Below are positions 7,857 through 15,874 of a stretch of 16,717 bases of DNA, one piece after another. The notes under the pieces were generated by a model that was given only the letters and a program-made list of their open reading frames with translations, ran no database searches and had not been told where the DNA came from. The stretch comes from Eimeria necatrix (lineage: Eukaryota; Apicomplexa; Conoidasida; Eucoccidiorida; Eimeriidae): NCBI RefSeq assembly GCF_000499385.1, contig NW_013654608.1, positions 1 through 16,717 on the forward strand, read 5' to 3'. The position numbers and the translations under genes were made by a program. Position 1 is the stretch's first letter, and each line of letters begins with the position of its first letter.

Positions 7857-8150
7857 CCAACCCCCCGCTGCGCTGCAAACAAGATTGCTTCAAATTACAA
7901 AATAAATTTATTTCTTTTCTTCAGAGGACATCCTCAGCCCTTTTGCCTTCTTCCGGTGGCTGGCTTTCTTAAATGCTACGCTACGCCGGCAACTAGGGTT
8001 TAGGGTTTAGGGTTTAGGGTTTAGGGTTTGGGGTTTGGGGTTTAGGGTTTGCGACCCAAGTTTAGAGGGAGCCAGAACGCCTGTTTTCGTCAGCGCAACT
8101 TCTTCAGCCGAATTCGCCGCGGCAGTGCCGCGCTGCCGCTCAACAGCCAA

Positions 8151-8190
8151 ACCCTAAACCCTAAACCCTAAACCCTAAACCCTAAACCCT
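8151..8190 (+). repeat. AAACCCT array upstream of the citrate synthase start
   Basis: Five to six AAACCCT units end six bases before the ATG at 8197. Such arrays are usually intronic here, so a further 5' exon is possible. A coding-like stretch at 8103-8147 (RNFFSRIRRGSAALPL) could be one, but no AG acceptor lies between the array and the ATG. Confidence 0.7.
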
Positions 8191-8196
8191 CTCGCC

Positions 8197-8644
8197 ATGC
8201 TGGGGGCTTTGAAAGGTCACCTGGCCCCGGCTCTGTCTTTGGCTGAGGAGAATGAAAGCCGCCAGAGTCTCCGCATCATAGACGAGCGCACCGGTGCGTC
8301 CTCCGAGGGTTTAGGGTTTAGGGTTTAGGGTTTAGCGTTTAGGGTTTAGGGTTTAGGGTTTAGGGTTTAAGGCTGAGAGCGAATTCGGGTTCCGGGTTGA
8401 GGGTTCAAGTTTTGGCGTTTGCCGTCAAGGGTTTATTGTGAAGGGTTTATGCGGTCTTGGGGGCAAGGGTTTGGGCTTCCCTGCTGAGGGTTTAGGGTTT
8501 AGGGTTTACTTCTCCTGCTGCTCCTGCTATTCCTACTGCTGCTGCTGCTGCTGCTGCCACTGCTGCTGCTGCTGCTACCGCTGTTACTGCTGCTGCTGCT
8601 GCCACTGCTGCTGCTGCTGCTGCTGCTACCACTGCTGCTACGAC

Positions 8645-8675
<31 letters not shown>

Positions 8676-8685
8676 ACCACTGCTG

Positions 8686-8749
<64 letters not shown>

Positions 8750-9435
8750 AGGGGCTGAGTACCGCGTGCCCATCAAGCTGCACACAGTAGAGGCCAAAGA
8801 ACTTGCTGCCATAAGGGCCCCCGGGGGGCCCCCCTTGAGGGTTTTCGACCCGGGGCTGATAAACACTTGCGTGGGCAGCAGCCGCATTTGCTTCATCGAC
8901 GCGGAAAAGGGCGTCCTCAGGTCCCAAACCCTAAACCCTAAACCCTAAACCCTAAACCCTAAACCCTAAACCCTAAACCCTAAACCCTAAACGCTAAACG
9001 CTAAACGCTAAACGCTAAACCCTAAATCCTAAATCCTGGGCGGCGCGTCTGCAGCTAGTCATCCTCAGAAACTCAAGTTCAGCGTGTAGGGTTTAGGGTT
9101 TAGGGTTTAGGGTTTAGGGTTTAGGGTTTGTGCAGGTACCGGGGCTACGCTATTGAAGAACTGGCAGCTAGGGTTTGTTACGAAGAGGTTTTTTTTTTGC
9201 TGCTGTTTGGCGATTTGCCAACAAAAGGCCAACTGCAGTTTTTGAAAACAAAAATAAAACAAATGGCCCAAGTTCCTGAACAAGTCAAAAGTGAGTTTTG
9301 TTTTTTATTTATTTCTTTTTATTTATTATTTATTTATTTACTTATTTGTTGTTTATTTATGTTTATTAGTTCCTATTTGCGAATCTATTCATTCTTTATC
9401 TGTTCATTTATTCCTTATTTAATTATCCGCTGCCA

Positions 9436-9517
<82 letters not shown>

Positions 9518-12417
9518 AGGTTTGATTAAGAGTTTCGACCGGTGTGCGTCTCCGTCGAGCATCTTTTTGGCAGCAGTGGCAGCCCTCGGCGCATGCAGCG
9601 CATGCAATGCATGCAATGCATGCACTGCATGCACTGCATGCAATGCATGCAATGCATGCAATGCATGCAATGCATGCAATGCATGCAGCGCATGCAGCCC
9701 CAAACAGAGAAGTTTAATTTGGGGCTCTGCTGCGCTGCAAAACAAAAAGACTTTAAACGCTTTCCTCATCCGAGCCGTCGCCGCAGGATTCACCATTGCA
9801 GCTAACATTCTCAGGCATCCCCAAACCCTAAAACCTAAACCCTAAACCCTAAACCCTAAACCCTAAACCGCACACCCTATACCCTAAACCCCAGACCCTA
9901 AACCCTAAACCCTAGGCCATACACTGTTAGCGCTGAACCGTAGGCGAGCGCGCAGCGGGACAGTGTAGGGTTGTCCAGCGGCGAAATTTCAAACCCTAAA
10001 CCCTGATTTAGGGTTTAGGGTTTGCGGACAGGCACGTCGAGGGTTTGGGCTTCGTGGACCCACATCCTGATTTGGATTTAGTGGAGAACTTTCTTTACAT
10101 GATTGACGGGAAGCCCCATGACCCCGTCATTGTCCGGGTACGTAGGGTTTAGGGTTTAGGGTTTAGGGTTTAGGGTTTAGGGTTTAGGGTTTTGAATTCC
10201 CACGGGAGCGCTGTCGGTGCGTGGGCTGCTGCGCGCGCCTCCCCTGCCCAGTGCGCCCTCCCCACCCCGCGTTGCCGCGGGCCTAGGGTTTAGGGTTTAG
10301 GGTTTAGGGTTTAGGGTTTAGGGTTTAGGGTTTAGGGTTTTGCAGGCGCTGGAGGTTTTGTTCATTTTGCATGCGGAACACGAACTCAACAACAGCACTG
10401 CAGCAGTTCTTCATGTTGCTTCTTCGCACTCCGACATTTTCACTGCGCTGGCAGCAGGAGTGGCAGCCCTCAGCGGCCGCAGACACGGAGTGAGGGTTTA
10501 GGGTTTAGGGTTTAGGGTTTAGGGTTTAGGGTTTAGGGTTTGGGGTTTGGGGTTTGGGGTTTCGGGGTAGGGCGCGGTTTCGGGGTTAGGGTTTAGGGGG
10601 GAGGGTTTCGGGGCTAGCCAGCAGCAGGGTAGTTAGCTGCCAGACAGCTAGCCAGCTAGCTAATCAGCCAGCTAGCTAGCTAGCCAGCTAGCTAGCCAGC
10701 TAGCTAGCCAGCCGGCTATTTAGCTAGCTAGCCAGCTAGCTAGCCAGCCAGCTATTCAGCTAGCTAGCCAGCTAGCTAGCCAGCTAGCTAGCCAGCCGGC
10801 TATTCAGCTAGCTAGCCAGCTAGCTAGCCAGCCAGCTATTCAGCTAGGTAGCCAGCTAGCTAGCCAGTCAGCTAGCCAGCCAGCCAGATAGCTAGCTAGC
10901 TAGCTAGCCAGCTAGCCCGCTAGCTAGCTAGCTAGCTAGCTAGCTAGCTAGCTAGCTAGCTGGCTAGCTAGGTGAAGGAAAAAGCAAAAGTGTGTTTGTT
11001 TCTTTTCTGCAGGGCACCAGCAAAGCGGTGGTTGAAATGCTGGAGAAAATAAAGTCGAAAGATGACGTTAAAGACTTTCTCGAAAAAGTCAAACGGAGGG
11101 AGGCACGCAAACCCTAAACCCTAAACCCTAAACCCTAAACCCTAAACCCTAAACCCTAAACCCCGAACCAAAAACCAGAAACCATAAACCACAAACGCTA
11201 AACCCTAAACTGCAAAACCCCCGCAAACCGTTGCAAACCCTAAACCCTTCAAACTCTTGCAAACCCTGAACCCTTAAAACTCTTGCAAACCCTAAACCCT
11301 TGCAAACCCTCGCAAACCCTAAACCCTTGCAAACCCTTGCGAGCCGTAAACCCTCGCGAGGCCTCTCTTCCACCCAAACCCTCGGAGCTTTATCCGAGCG
11401 TCTTCAGCGGAGGGTTTCCGCAGCGGTCCGCGAGCCTGGGGAAACCCTAAACCCTAAACCCTAAAAAAGGGTTTGCGCGCAGGACGTGTACTTCACGTCG
11501 CGGCGGCTGTACCCGAACGTGGACTTTTACAGCGGCGTGGTGTACAGACAGCTGGGGTTCAGCAGCAGCTGCTTCTGTCTGCTTTTTGCTGCTGCAAGAA
11601 TGGCAGGATGGACTTCGCATTTAAAAGAATATTTCGAATTTGAAATTAAAAATGCAGAAAATAAACTTCTGAGACCTCAACAGATCTTCACGGGCGGCGG
11701 CGAGAAGGCGCTGAGCTGTCTAGACACCCGAGAGCAGGTGAAGGCGACTTTTATTTTCTTTTTTTATTTTTGTTTTTTGTTTTTTGTTTTCGCTTTTTTG
11801 CAAAGGAATTTGAAATGTTTATTTCTGAACTTTTATTTTTTGATTTTTTATTGTTTTTTATTCTGTTTTTGCTTTTTTGCAAAGGAATTTGAAATGTTTA
11901 TCTTTGAAATTGTTCTATTTTTTTATTTTTTTATTTTTTGTTTTCGCTTTTTTGTAAAGGAATTTGAAATATTTATTTTTGAACTTACTTTTATTTTTAT
12001 TTTTATTTTTATTTATTATTTTTTGTTTTTGCTTTTTTGTAAAGGAATTTGATGTATTTATTCTTGAACTTACTTTTATTTTATTTTCTTATTTTCTATT
12101 TTTTGTTTTTGCCTTTTTGTGAAGGAATTTGAAATATTTATTCTTGAACATTTATTTTTTTTATTTTTATTTGTTTTTTTTATTTTTTGCTTTTGTTTTT
12201 TGTAAAGAAATTTTGAAATATTTATTTTTGAACTTTTTATTAATTTTATTTTTTGCTTTTGCCTTTTTTTGAAGGAATTTGAAATATTTATTCTTGAACC
12301 TTTTTTATTTTTTTTATTTTTTGTTTTTGCTTTTTTGTTGATGAATTTGAAATATTTATTTTTGAACTTTTGCATTTCCCTTTTTTGCAGAAAGGCCAAA
12401 TGCGATTTTTAATTTGA
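8197..12417 (+). CDS. Citrate synthase family (citrate / 2-methylcitrate synthase)
   Basis: Condenses acetyl- or propionyl-CoA with oxaloacetate, probably in mitochondria. Exons: 8197-8293, 8752-8920, 9136-9290, 9520-9814, 10032-10137, 10346-10489, 11013-11102, 11483-11737, 12391-12417; phases agree (445 residues). Landmarks: RIIDERTG; CFIDAEKGVLRYRGYAIEEL; LLLFGDLPTKGQL; VENFLYMIDGKPHDPV; LHAEHELNNSTAAV; RRHG|GTSKAVVEML (His321, first catalytic His); RRLYPNVDFYSGVVYRQLG (Asp366, catalytic); LLRPQQIFTGG. The segment expected between residues 352 and 353, with the GHRVY-type motif and second catalytic His, is absent. Residues 165-200 are a 12-fold ACN-type repeat. Introns 4 (GCATCC) and 7 (GCACGC) appear to use GC donors; the latter is doubtful. 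The start ATG follows an in-frame TAA at 8176, but upstream exons are possible. The alternative 3' end reads from 12734 to a TAA at 12809. Confidence 0.88.
8294..8751 (+). repeat. Citrate synthase intron 1, TTTAGGG array then CTG tract
   Basis: The donor GTGCGT is followed by TTTAGGG (about 8307-8370, with one TTTAGCG variant) and degenerate GGGTTT sequence to 8507. A CTG-rich tract with CCA, ACC and ACT interruptions (8514-8750) becomes pure CTG near its end and supplies the acceptor CTGCAG at 8751. Confidence 0.8.
8921..9135 (+). repeat. Citrate synthase intron 2 with opposed telomere-like arrays
   Basis: It starts GTCCCAAACCCTAAACCC; AAACCCT units run from 8926, then four AAACGCT and two AAATCCT variants (about 8992-9038), then a 50-base unique spacer, then TTTAGGG (9088-9129) ending TTTGTGCAG. 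This is one of the clearest inverted pairs at two splice sites. Confidence 0.88.
9291..9519 (+). repeat. Citrate synthase intron 3, A/T then CTG tract
   Basis: The donor GTGAGT is followed by TTTATT-rich DNA (9300-9422). A CTG tract with one CCG interruption (9437-9517) then ends in the acceptor CTGCAG. There is no telomere-like repeat in this intron. Confidence 0.8.
9591..9698 (+). repeat. Translated 12-copy GCATGC array
   Basis: Twelve exact 9-base units: GCATGCAAT seven times, with GCATGCAGC at both ends (one first, two last) and two GCATGCACT. In frame each gives Ala-Cys-Asn, Ala-Cys-Ser or Ala-Cys-Thr. Most junctions form TGCATGCA, an octamer known as a binding site of an apicomplexan ApiAP2 factor. 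It lies inside citrate synthase exon 4. Confidence 0.95.
9815..10031 (+). repeat. Citrate synthase intron 4 with opposed telomere-like repeats
   Basis: It begins GCATCCCCAAACCCT and holds AAACCCT with variants to 9915. A unique 75-base stretch follows, then AAACCCT (9991-10004) meets TTTAGGG (10007-10024) almost back to back, and the intron ends GCGGACAG. Confidence 0.8.
10138..10345 (+). repeat. Citrate synthase intron 5, two TTTAGGG arrays
   Basis: The donor GTACGT runs into TTTAGGG (10143-10192). A GC-rich spacer follows, then TTTAGGG (10284-10340) ends at TTTTGCAG. Both arrays have the same orientation. Confidence 0.85.
10490..11012 (+). repeat. Citrate synthase intron 6, TTTAGGG array then GCTA block
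   Basis: TTTAGGG and degenerate GGGGTTT units fill 10493-10612. A GCTA-type block (about 10620-10971) follows, with a higher-order unit around CAGCTAGCTAGC and CCAGC(C/T)GGCTATTCAG. The intron ends with a good pyrimidine tract, TTTCTTTTCTGCAG. Confidence 0.88.
11103..11482 (+). repeat. Citrate synthase intron 7, degenerate AAACCCT region
   Basis: AAACCCT units (11108-11162) pass into degenerate forms with TTGC and TCGC spacers (to about 11355), then unique DNA (11356-11440), AAACCCT (11443-11466) and the acceptor GGGTTTGCGCGCAG. I searched all frames here for the missing active-site segment and found none. Confidence 0.75.
11795..12380 (+). repeat. Eight-copy A/T minisatellite in citrate synthase intron 8
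   Basis: Units of about 70-84 bp each contain TTTTTTG(C/T)AAAGGAATTTG, then AAAT(G/A)TTTATT, then TTGAACTT. Cores lie near 11801, 11880, 11957, 12041, 12121, 12202, 12271 and 12341. Each core resembles a weak acceptor; the real one (TTTTTTGCAG, 12390) follows the last unit. Confidence 0.8.
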
Positions 12418-13182
12418 AGATTTTCTGTTGTTTTTTATTTACGCATTTGCTTTCATTTATTTGTTTTCAATTTTTGTCTTTTGTTTTATTTTTATTTATT
12501 TGTCGTATTTATTAATTAAATAATTAATATGCGTTGTTTGCGGATTAATTAATTAATCAATTAATTAATTTTCATTATTTGCAAATTAACTAATCCATTA
12601 GTTAATTTGCATTATTTGCAATTTAATTAATTAATTATTAATTGATTAATTGATCATTTAATTTAATCAATTAATTGATTATTTTTTTATTTTAATTTTT
12701 ATTTTCTTTTTATTTTTTTGTTTCTGCATTTAGACTGTCGCTACAGCAGACCTCGAGGTCGAAGAGTCCTGCGCAGCACGAAGGCTTCAAACCCTAAACC
12801 CTAAACCCTAAACCCTAAACCCTAAACCCCAAACCCTAAACCCTAAACCCTAAACTCTATCGCGCTAAAAGCCAAGCGCAGAAGACGGCGAAAGACTGCT
12901 GCGTTTTATAACTAAACTCTTTTTGTTATTTACTATTTATTTATTTATTTATTTATTTTGATTTGTTTATTTACTTAATTATTATTTATTATTTTATTAT
13001 GAAAACGCACTTATGTTTTTATTTTTATTTATTTCGGATTCTTCATTTACCTTCTTATTCAGCCCCCAGCTTCTTCTTGCCCTCAATTGTTTATAAATAA
13101 ATATATAAAATAAATAAAATAAAAAAAATAAATAATAAAACAAATAAAACAAATAAAATAACAAATAAAATAATGAATAAAC

Positions 13183-13218
<36 letters not shown>

Positions 13219-13330
13219 TTTGTAGTTTTGTTCATTTTGCATTTGTAGAGGCGAGCGGTTGCGCCGCGCTGCAGCAGCGTGCGATAGAATTAGGGTTTAG
13301 GGTTTAGGGTTTAGGGTTTAGGGTTTGGAG
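12418..13330. other. Convergent intergenic region, A/T-rich
   Basis: It lies between the 3' ends of citrate synthase and the homopolymer-rich gene. TTAATTAA-rich DNA spans 12500-12680. A coding-like island at 12734-12790 (TVATADLEVEESCAARRLQ) after TGCATTTAG could be an alternative last citrate synthase exon. AAACCCT occupies 12788-12857, TTTATT/AAATAA tracts 12920-13215, and TTTAGGG 13290-13326. A short island at 13245-13290 is unassigned. Confidence 0.5.
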
Positions 13331-13430
13331 TTATTTTTGGCCAAAAAAGTTGACAATAATTACCAGCAGCACATCAACAGCAGCTAGCTGGTGACGCAGG
13401 GCTGTCTCCCTTGGAGTCACAGCCTGCTGC

Positions 13431-13493
<63 letters not shown>

Positions 13494-14093
13494 GAAGCAG
13501 CGCCCGAAGAGTCGCCTTCGGCGCTTCTATGGCAGTTGCCACTGCTGTTGTCAGTGTTGCTGCTGCTGCTGCTGCTGCTGCAGCTCATTTGAAACGGCAA
13601 GGGTCTATGCAGCAGCAGCAGCAGCTGCTGCTGCTGCTGCTGCTGCTGCTGATCTGAAGTGTCCGTACACCCCAGCAGCTGCACCAGCATGCTGCGCAGC
13701 CGCAGGCAGCGCCGCCGCAGCTGCTGCAGCATATAAGAAACTTCGCAACGCATAGCCTGCACAGCAGCAGCAGCAGCAGCAGCAGCAGCATGAGCAGCAG
13801 CAGCAGCAGCAGCAGCATGAGCAGCAGCATGAGCAGCAGCAGCAGCATGAGCAGCAGCAACAAGCAAGGGCTGCAACAGTGTCAGCAGCAGAATGGACAG
13901 CAGCTCAGCAGCGGCGGCAGCAGCTGCAGCCAGGCCAAAACCCTGAACCCTAAACCCTAAACCCTAAACCCTAAACCCTAAACCCTAAAGCTACCTCCAG
14001 TTCGTCTAGCGCAGTGAGAACGAAAAACAACCAAAACAGCTGAGGCAAAGAAGTAGCGCTTCCAGCAAAAGAGCAGCAGGTGTCTTTTGCATC

Positions 14094-14149
<56 letters not shown>

Positions 14150-14234
14150 TTGCTCCTGCTGCTTCACCCGGCGCTGCTTTTTCATCTGCTGCTGCTGCGT
14201 CTGCTGCTGCCCCATTTGCTGCTGCAGCTGGTTG

Positions 14235-14269
<35 letters not shown>

Positions 14270-14434
14270 TGTGTCTGTGCTGCTGCAGCTGCACGTCCAA
14301 GTCGCGCAGCAGCAGCTGCAGCAGGAAGCAGCAGCAGCAGACATCGAGGTGCAGCAGCAGCTGCAGCGAGGGGGCAAATCGCCGGCAGTATAATCGCCAC
14401 TCTGTTTCCCCCCATTCGCGGCAACGCGTATATA

Positions 14435-14502
<68 letters not shown>

Positions 14503-14585
14503 TGCAGCTCCCGCTGCTCCTGAAGCCAGGCGCGAATCCTCTTGAAGAAGTCCAGGGCCTCAGACTCCCAAGCGGGAAGAGGCGG

Positions 14586-14616
<31 letters not shown>

Positions 14617-14644
14617 AGTCGCAGCATCCGCTGGACGTAACCCG

Positions 14645-14683
<39 letters not shown>

Positions 14684-14766
14684 ATTTGTTGCTCTTTGCT
14701 GACACACGTGAGGCGCCTTTTGGCGCAGCCTCGTCAGCTGAAGTCTTCAGCTGCTGCTCCTGTCTT

Positions 14767-14799
<33 letters not shown>

Positions 14800-15092
14800 G
14801 GTGCAGCAGCAGCAGCAACATACTGCGGGAGGGTTTTGGCTTCGAGGTGTACAGACAGCAAATAGGCCTCTGCTGCCTTTTGCATCAGCTCTTCCTCCTC
14901 ATCTCCCGGAAGATGCTTTGCTGCTGCTGCTGCTGCTGCTGCATCTGCAGCAGCAGCAGCTGCTGCAGCAGCAGCAGCAGCAGGAGTCTCACCTGCTGCT
15001 ACATATGCAGCAGCATCTGGCAGCGGCAGGTATTGCTTCGGCAGCAGCTCATCGACGCTCTCAGAGCGACGCCGCGCGGAAGCAGGTGCCAT
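13331..15092 (-). CDS. Homopolymer-rich protein of unknown function
   Basis: Two exons on the minus strand, 15092-13995 and about 13903-13331, give roughly 556 residues. I do not recognise a family. Non-repeat segments are RRRSESVDELLPKQYLPLPD near the N-terminus, GDEEEELMQKAAEAYLLSVH, WESEALDFFKRIRAWLQEQ, LYTRCREWGETEWRLYCRRF, a hydrophobic Cys/Leu stretch after it, LPQLFWLFFVLTALDELE at the end of exon 1, and VDVLLVIIVNFFGQK at the C-terminus. Between them the same CAG triplet is read as Gln, Ala or Ser in different places. The start is supported by in-frame TGA codons just upstream (15126-15128). The donor GAG|GTAGCT enters TTTAGGG repeats; the acceptor near 13904 is chosen for phase and is uncertain. 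The hydrophobic pieces suggest membrane association but are weak evidence. Confidence 0.6.
13659..13672. repeat. Palindrome variant AGTGTCCGTACACC inside coding sequence
   Basis: Two differences from the exact palindrome, followed by CCAGCAG. It is translated on the minus strand within GCTDTSD of the homopolymer-rich protein. A half-site, AGGTGTACAGACA, lies at about 14844-14856. Confidence 0.6.
13937..13989 (-). repeat. Telomere-like array in the homopolymer gene intron
   Basis: In gene sense this reads TTTAGGG directly after the donor GTAGCT; no opposite-oriented array lies near the acceptor. Confidence 0.85.
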
Positions 15093-15126
<34 letters not shown>

Positions 15127-15293
15127 CACTGCTGCTGCTGCTGCTGTCACTGCTGCGCTGCTGCTGCTGTTGCTGCTGCTGCTCTTGTCTCCAGGCAGTT
15201 GCTGCTGGTGTCGCTGCAGGAGCTTCGGATAGCGCTGTTACTGCAGTGGATTTCTCACCGTTTTGCTGTTGCTGCTGCTGCTGCAGCTCTGGC

Positions 15294-15326
<33 letters not shown>

Positions 15327-15717
15327 GCAGCAGCAGCAGAAAAACCCAGTCTTCTCAGGTGTGGCTCGGAGGCTCGAAAGATCTGAAGCGGAGCCGCAAA
15401 GAAGAGCAGCAGAAGCTGCAGCGCAAACCCTAAATTAGGGTTGCGGCGTCGGGCGAGGGGCCCCCCAAACCCTAGGAGGGGAATGAGCCCCTAAACCCTC
15501 CCTTTTTTGGACTAATTGGGTAAAGAAAGTAAAAATATGAATTAAATGAAATATATAAATCCCAAAAGAATTAAAATGGGGCGCAGCAGCAGCAGCGGGG
15601 GGCCCCGCGGCAGCGGCGGCGCTGCTGGTGTACGTACACCCGAACGCGCGTCGCTGCAGCGCAGCAGCCAGACTCCCTTAATTGGCATTTAAATTAAAAT
15701 TAATTAATTGAATTGTT
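15093..15717. other. Upstream region of the homopolymer gene
   Basis: CTG-rich on the plus strand to about 15340, then GC-rich with a short AAACCCTAAATTAGGG hairpin at 15424-15440, then A/T-rich with an exact palindrome at 15627. All frames of the triplet part are open by composition. It probably contains the 5' UTR and promoter of the minus-strand gene. Confidence 0.45.
15627..15640. repeat. Palindrome GGTGTACGTACACC, exact copy 6
   Basis: Followed by CGAACGCG; it lies in a GC-rich island between the two divergent genes. Confidence 0.9.
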
Positions 15718-15874
15718 TTGGAAATAAATAAAAGACAAAATAAAAGCTATTTAAGTTCAATTTGGCCGGCCCAGGACCCCCAGCAGCAGCTAGCTGGGGG
15801 GTATTATCCGAAAAGTCAAAAAGGCATTTATGAACAAAGTTTTGCTTCTTCTGCGGCTCCCGACGCCTTTCTCA
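15718..15874 (+). other. Coding-like open stretch, unassigned
   Basis: The frame reads through a Lys/Asn-rich start into GGYYPKSQKGIYEQSFASSA and PDAFLR, ending at CTCAG directly before GTGTAC of a palindrome. There is no ATG in the stretch. It could be an exon using GTGTAC as donor, but no partner exon was found and I recognise no family. Confidence 0.25.

Larger units (their letters stand above)
7067..8150. other. Intergenic region with palindromes and unassigned GC-rich islands
   Basis: Mostly A/T-rich ATTT-type DNA (7070-7230, 7320-7430, 7530-7600, 7700-7790) interrupted by GC-rich islands. The islands hold four palindrome copies and two coding-like stretches: GVVLTSHRVTYVLLPP near 7795-7840, and DILSPFAFFRWLAFLN near 7922-7975 after a good polypyrimidine acceptor (TTTCTTTTCTTCAG). 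These may be exons of a small gene or upstream exons of citrate synthase, but I could not connect them. A TTTAGGG array lies at 7994-8051. Confidence 0.4.

Noticed and set aside
9419..9808. Minus-strand His-Ala-Leu repeat frame
   Set aside because: It is the complement of the GCATGC array and the CTG tract. The plus strand is the citrate synthase exon.
11486..12052. Reading citrate synthase exon 8 through into the following Phe-rich sequence
   Set aside because: The family ends soon after the RPQQIFTG motif, a GTGAAG donor follows the CAG at 11735-11737, and the Phe-rich part is an A/T minisatellite.
14080..15386. Plus-strand Leu, Ala and Cys-rich frames opposite the homopolymer gene
   Set aside because: The minus-strand frame has the longer non-repetitive segments and an upstream in-frame stop. 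The plus frames are shadows of CTG repeats.
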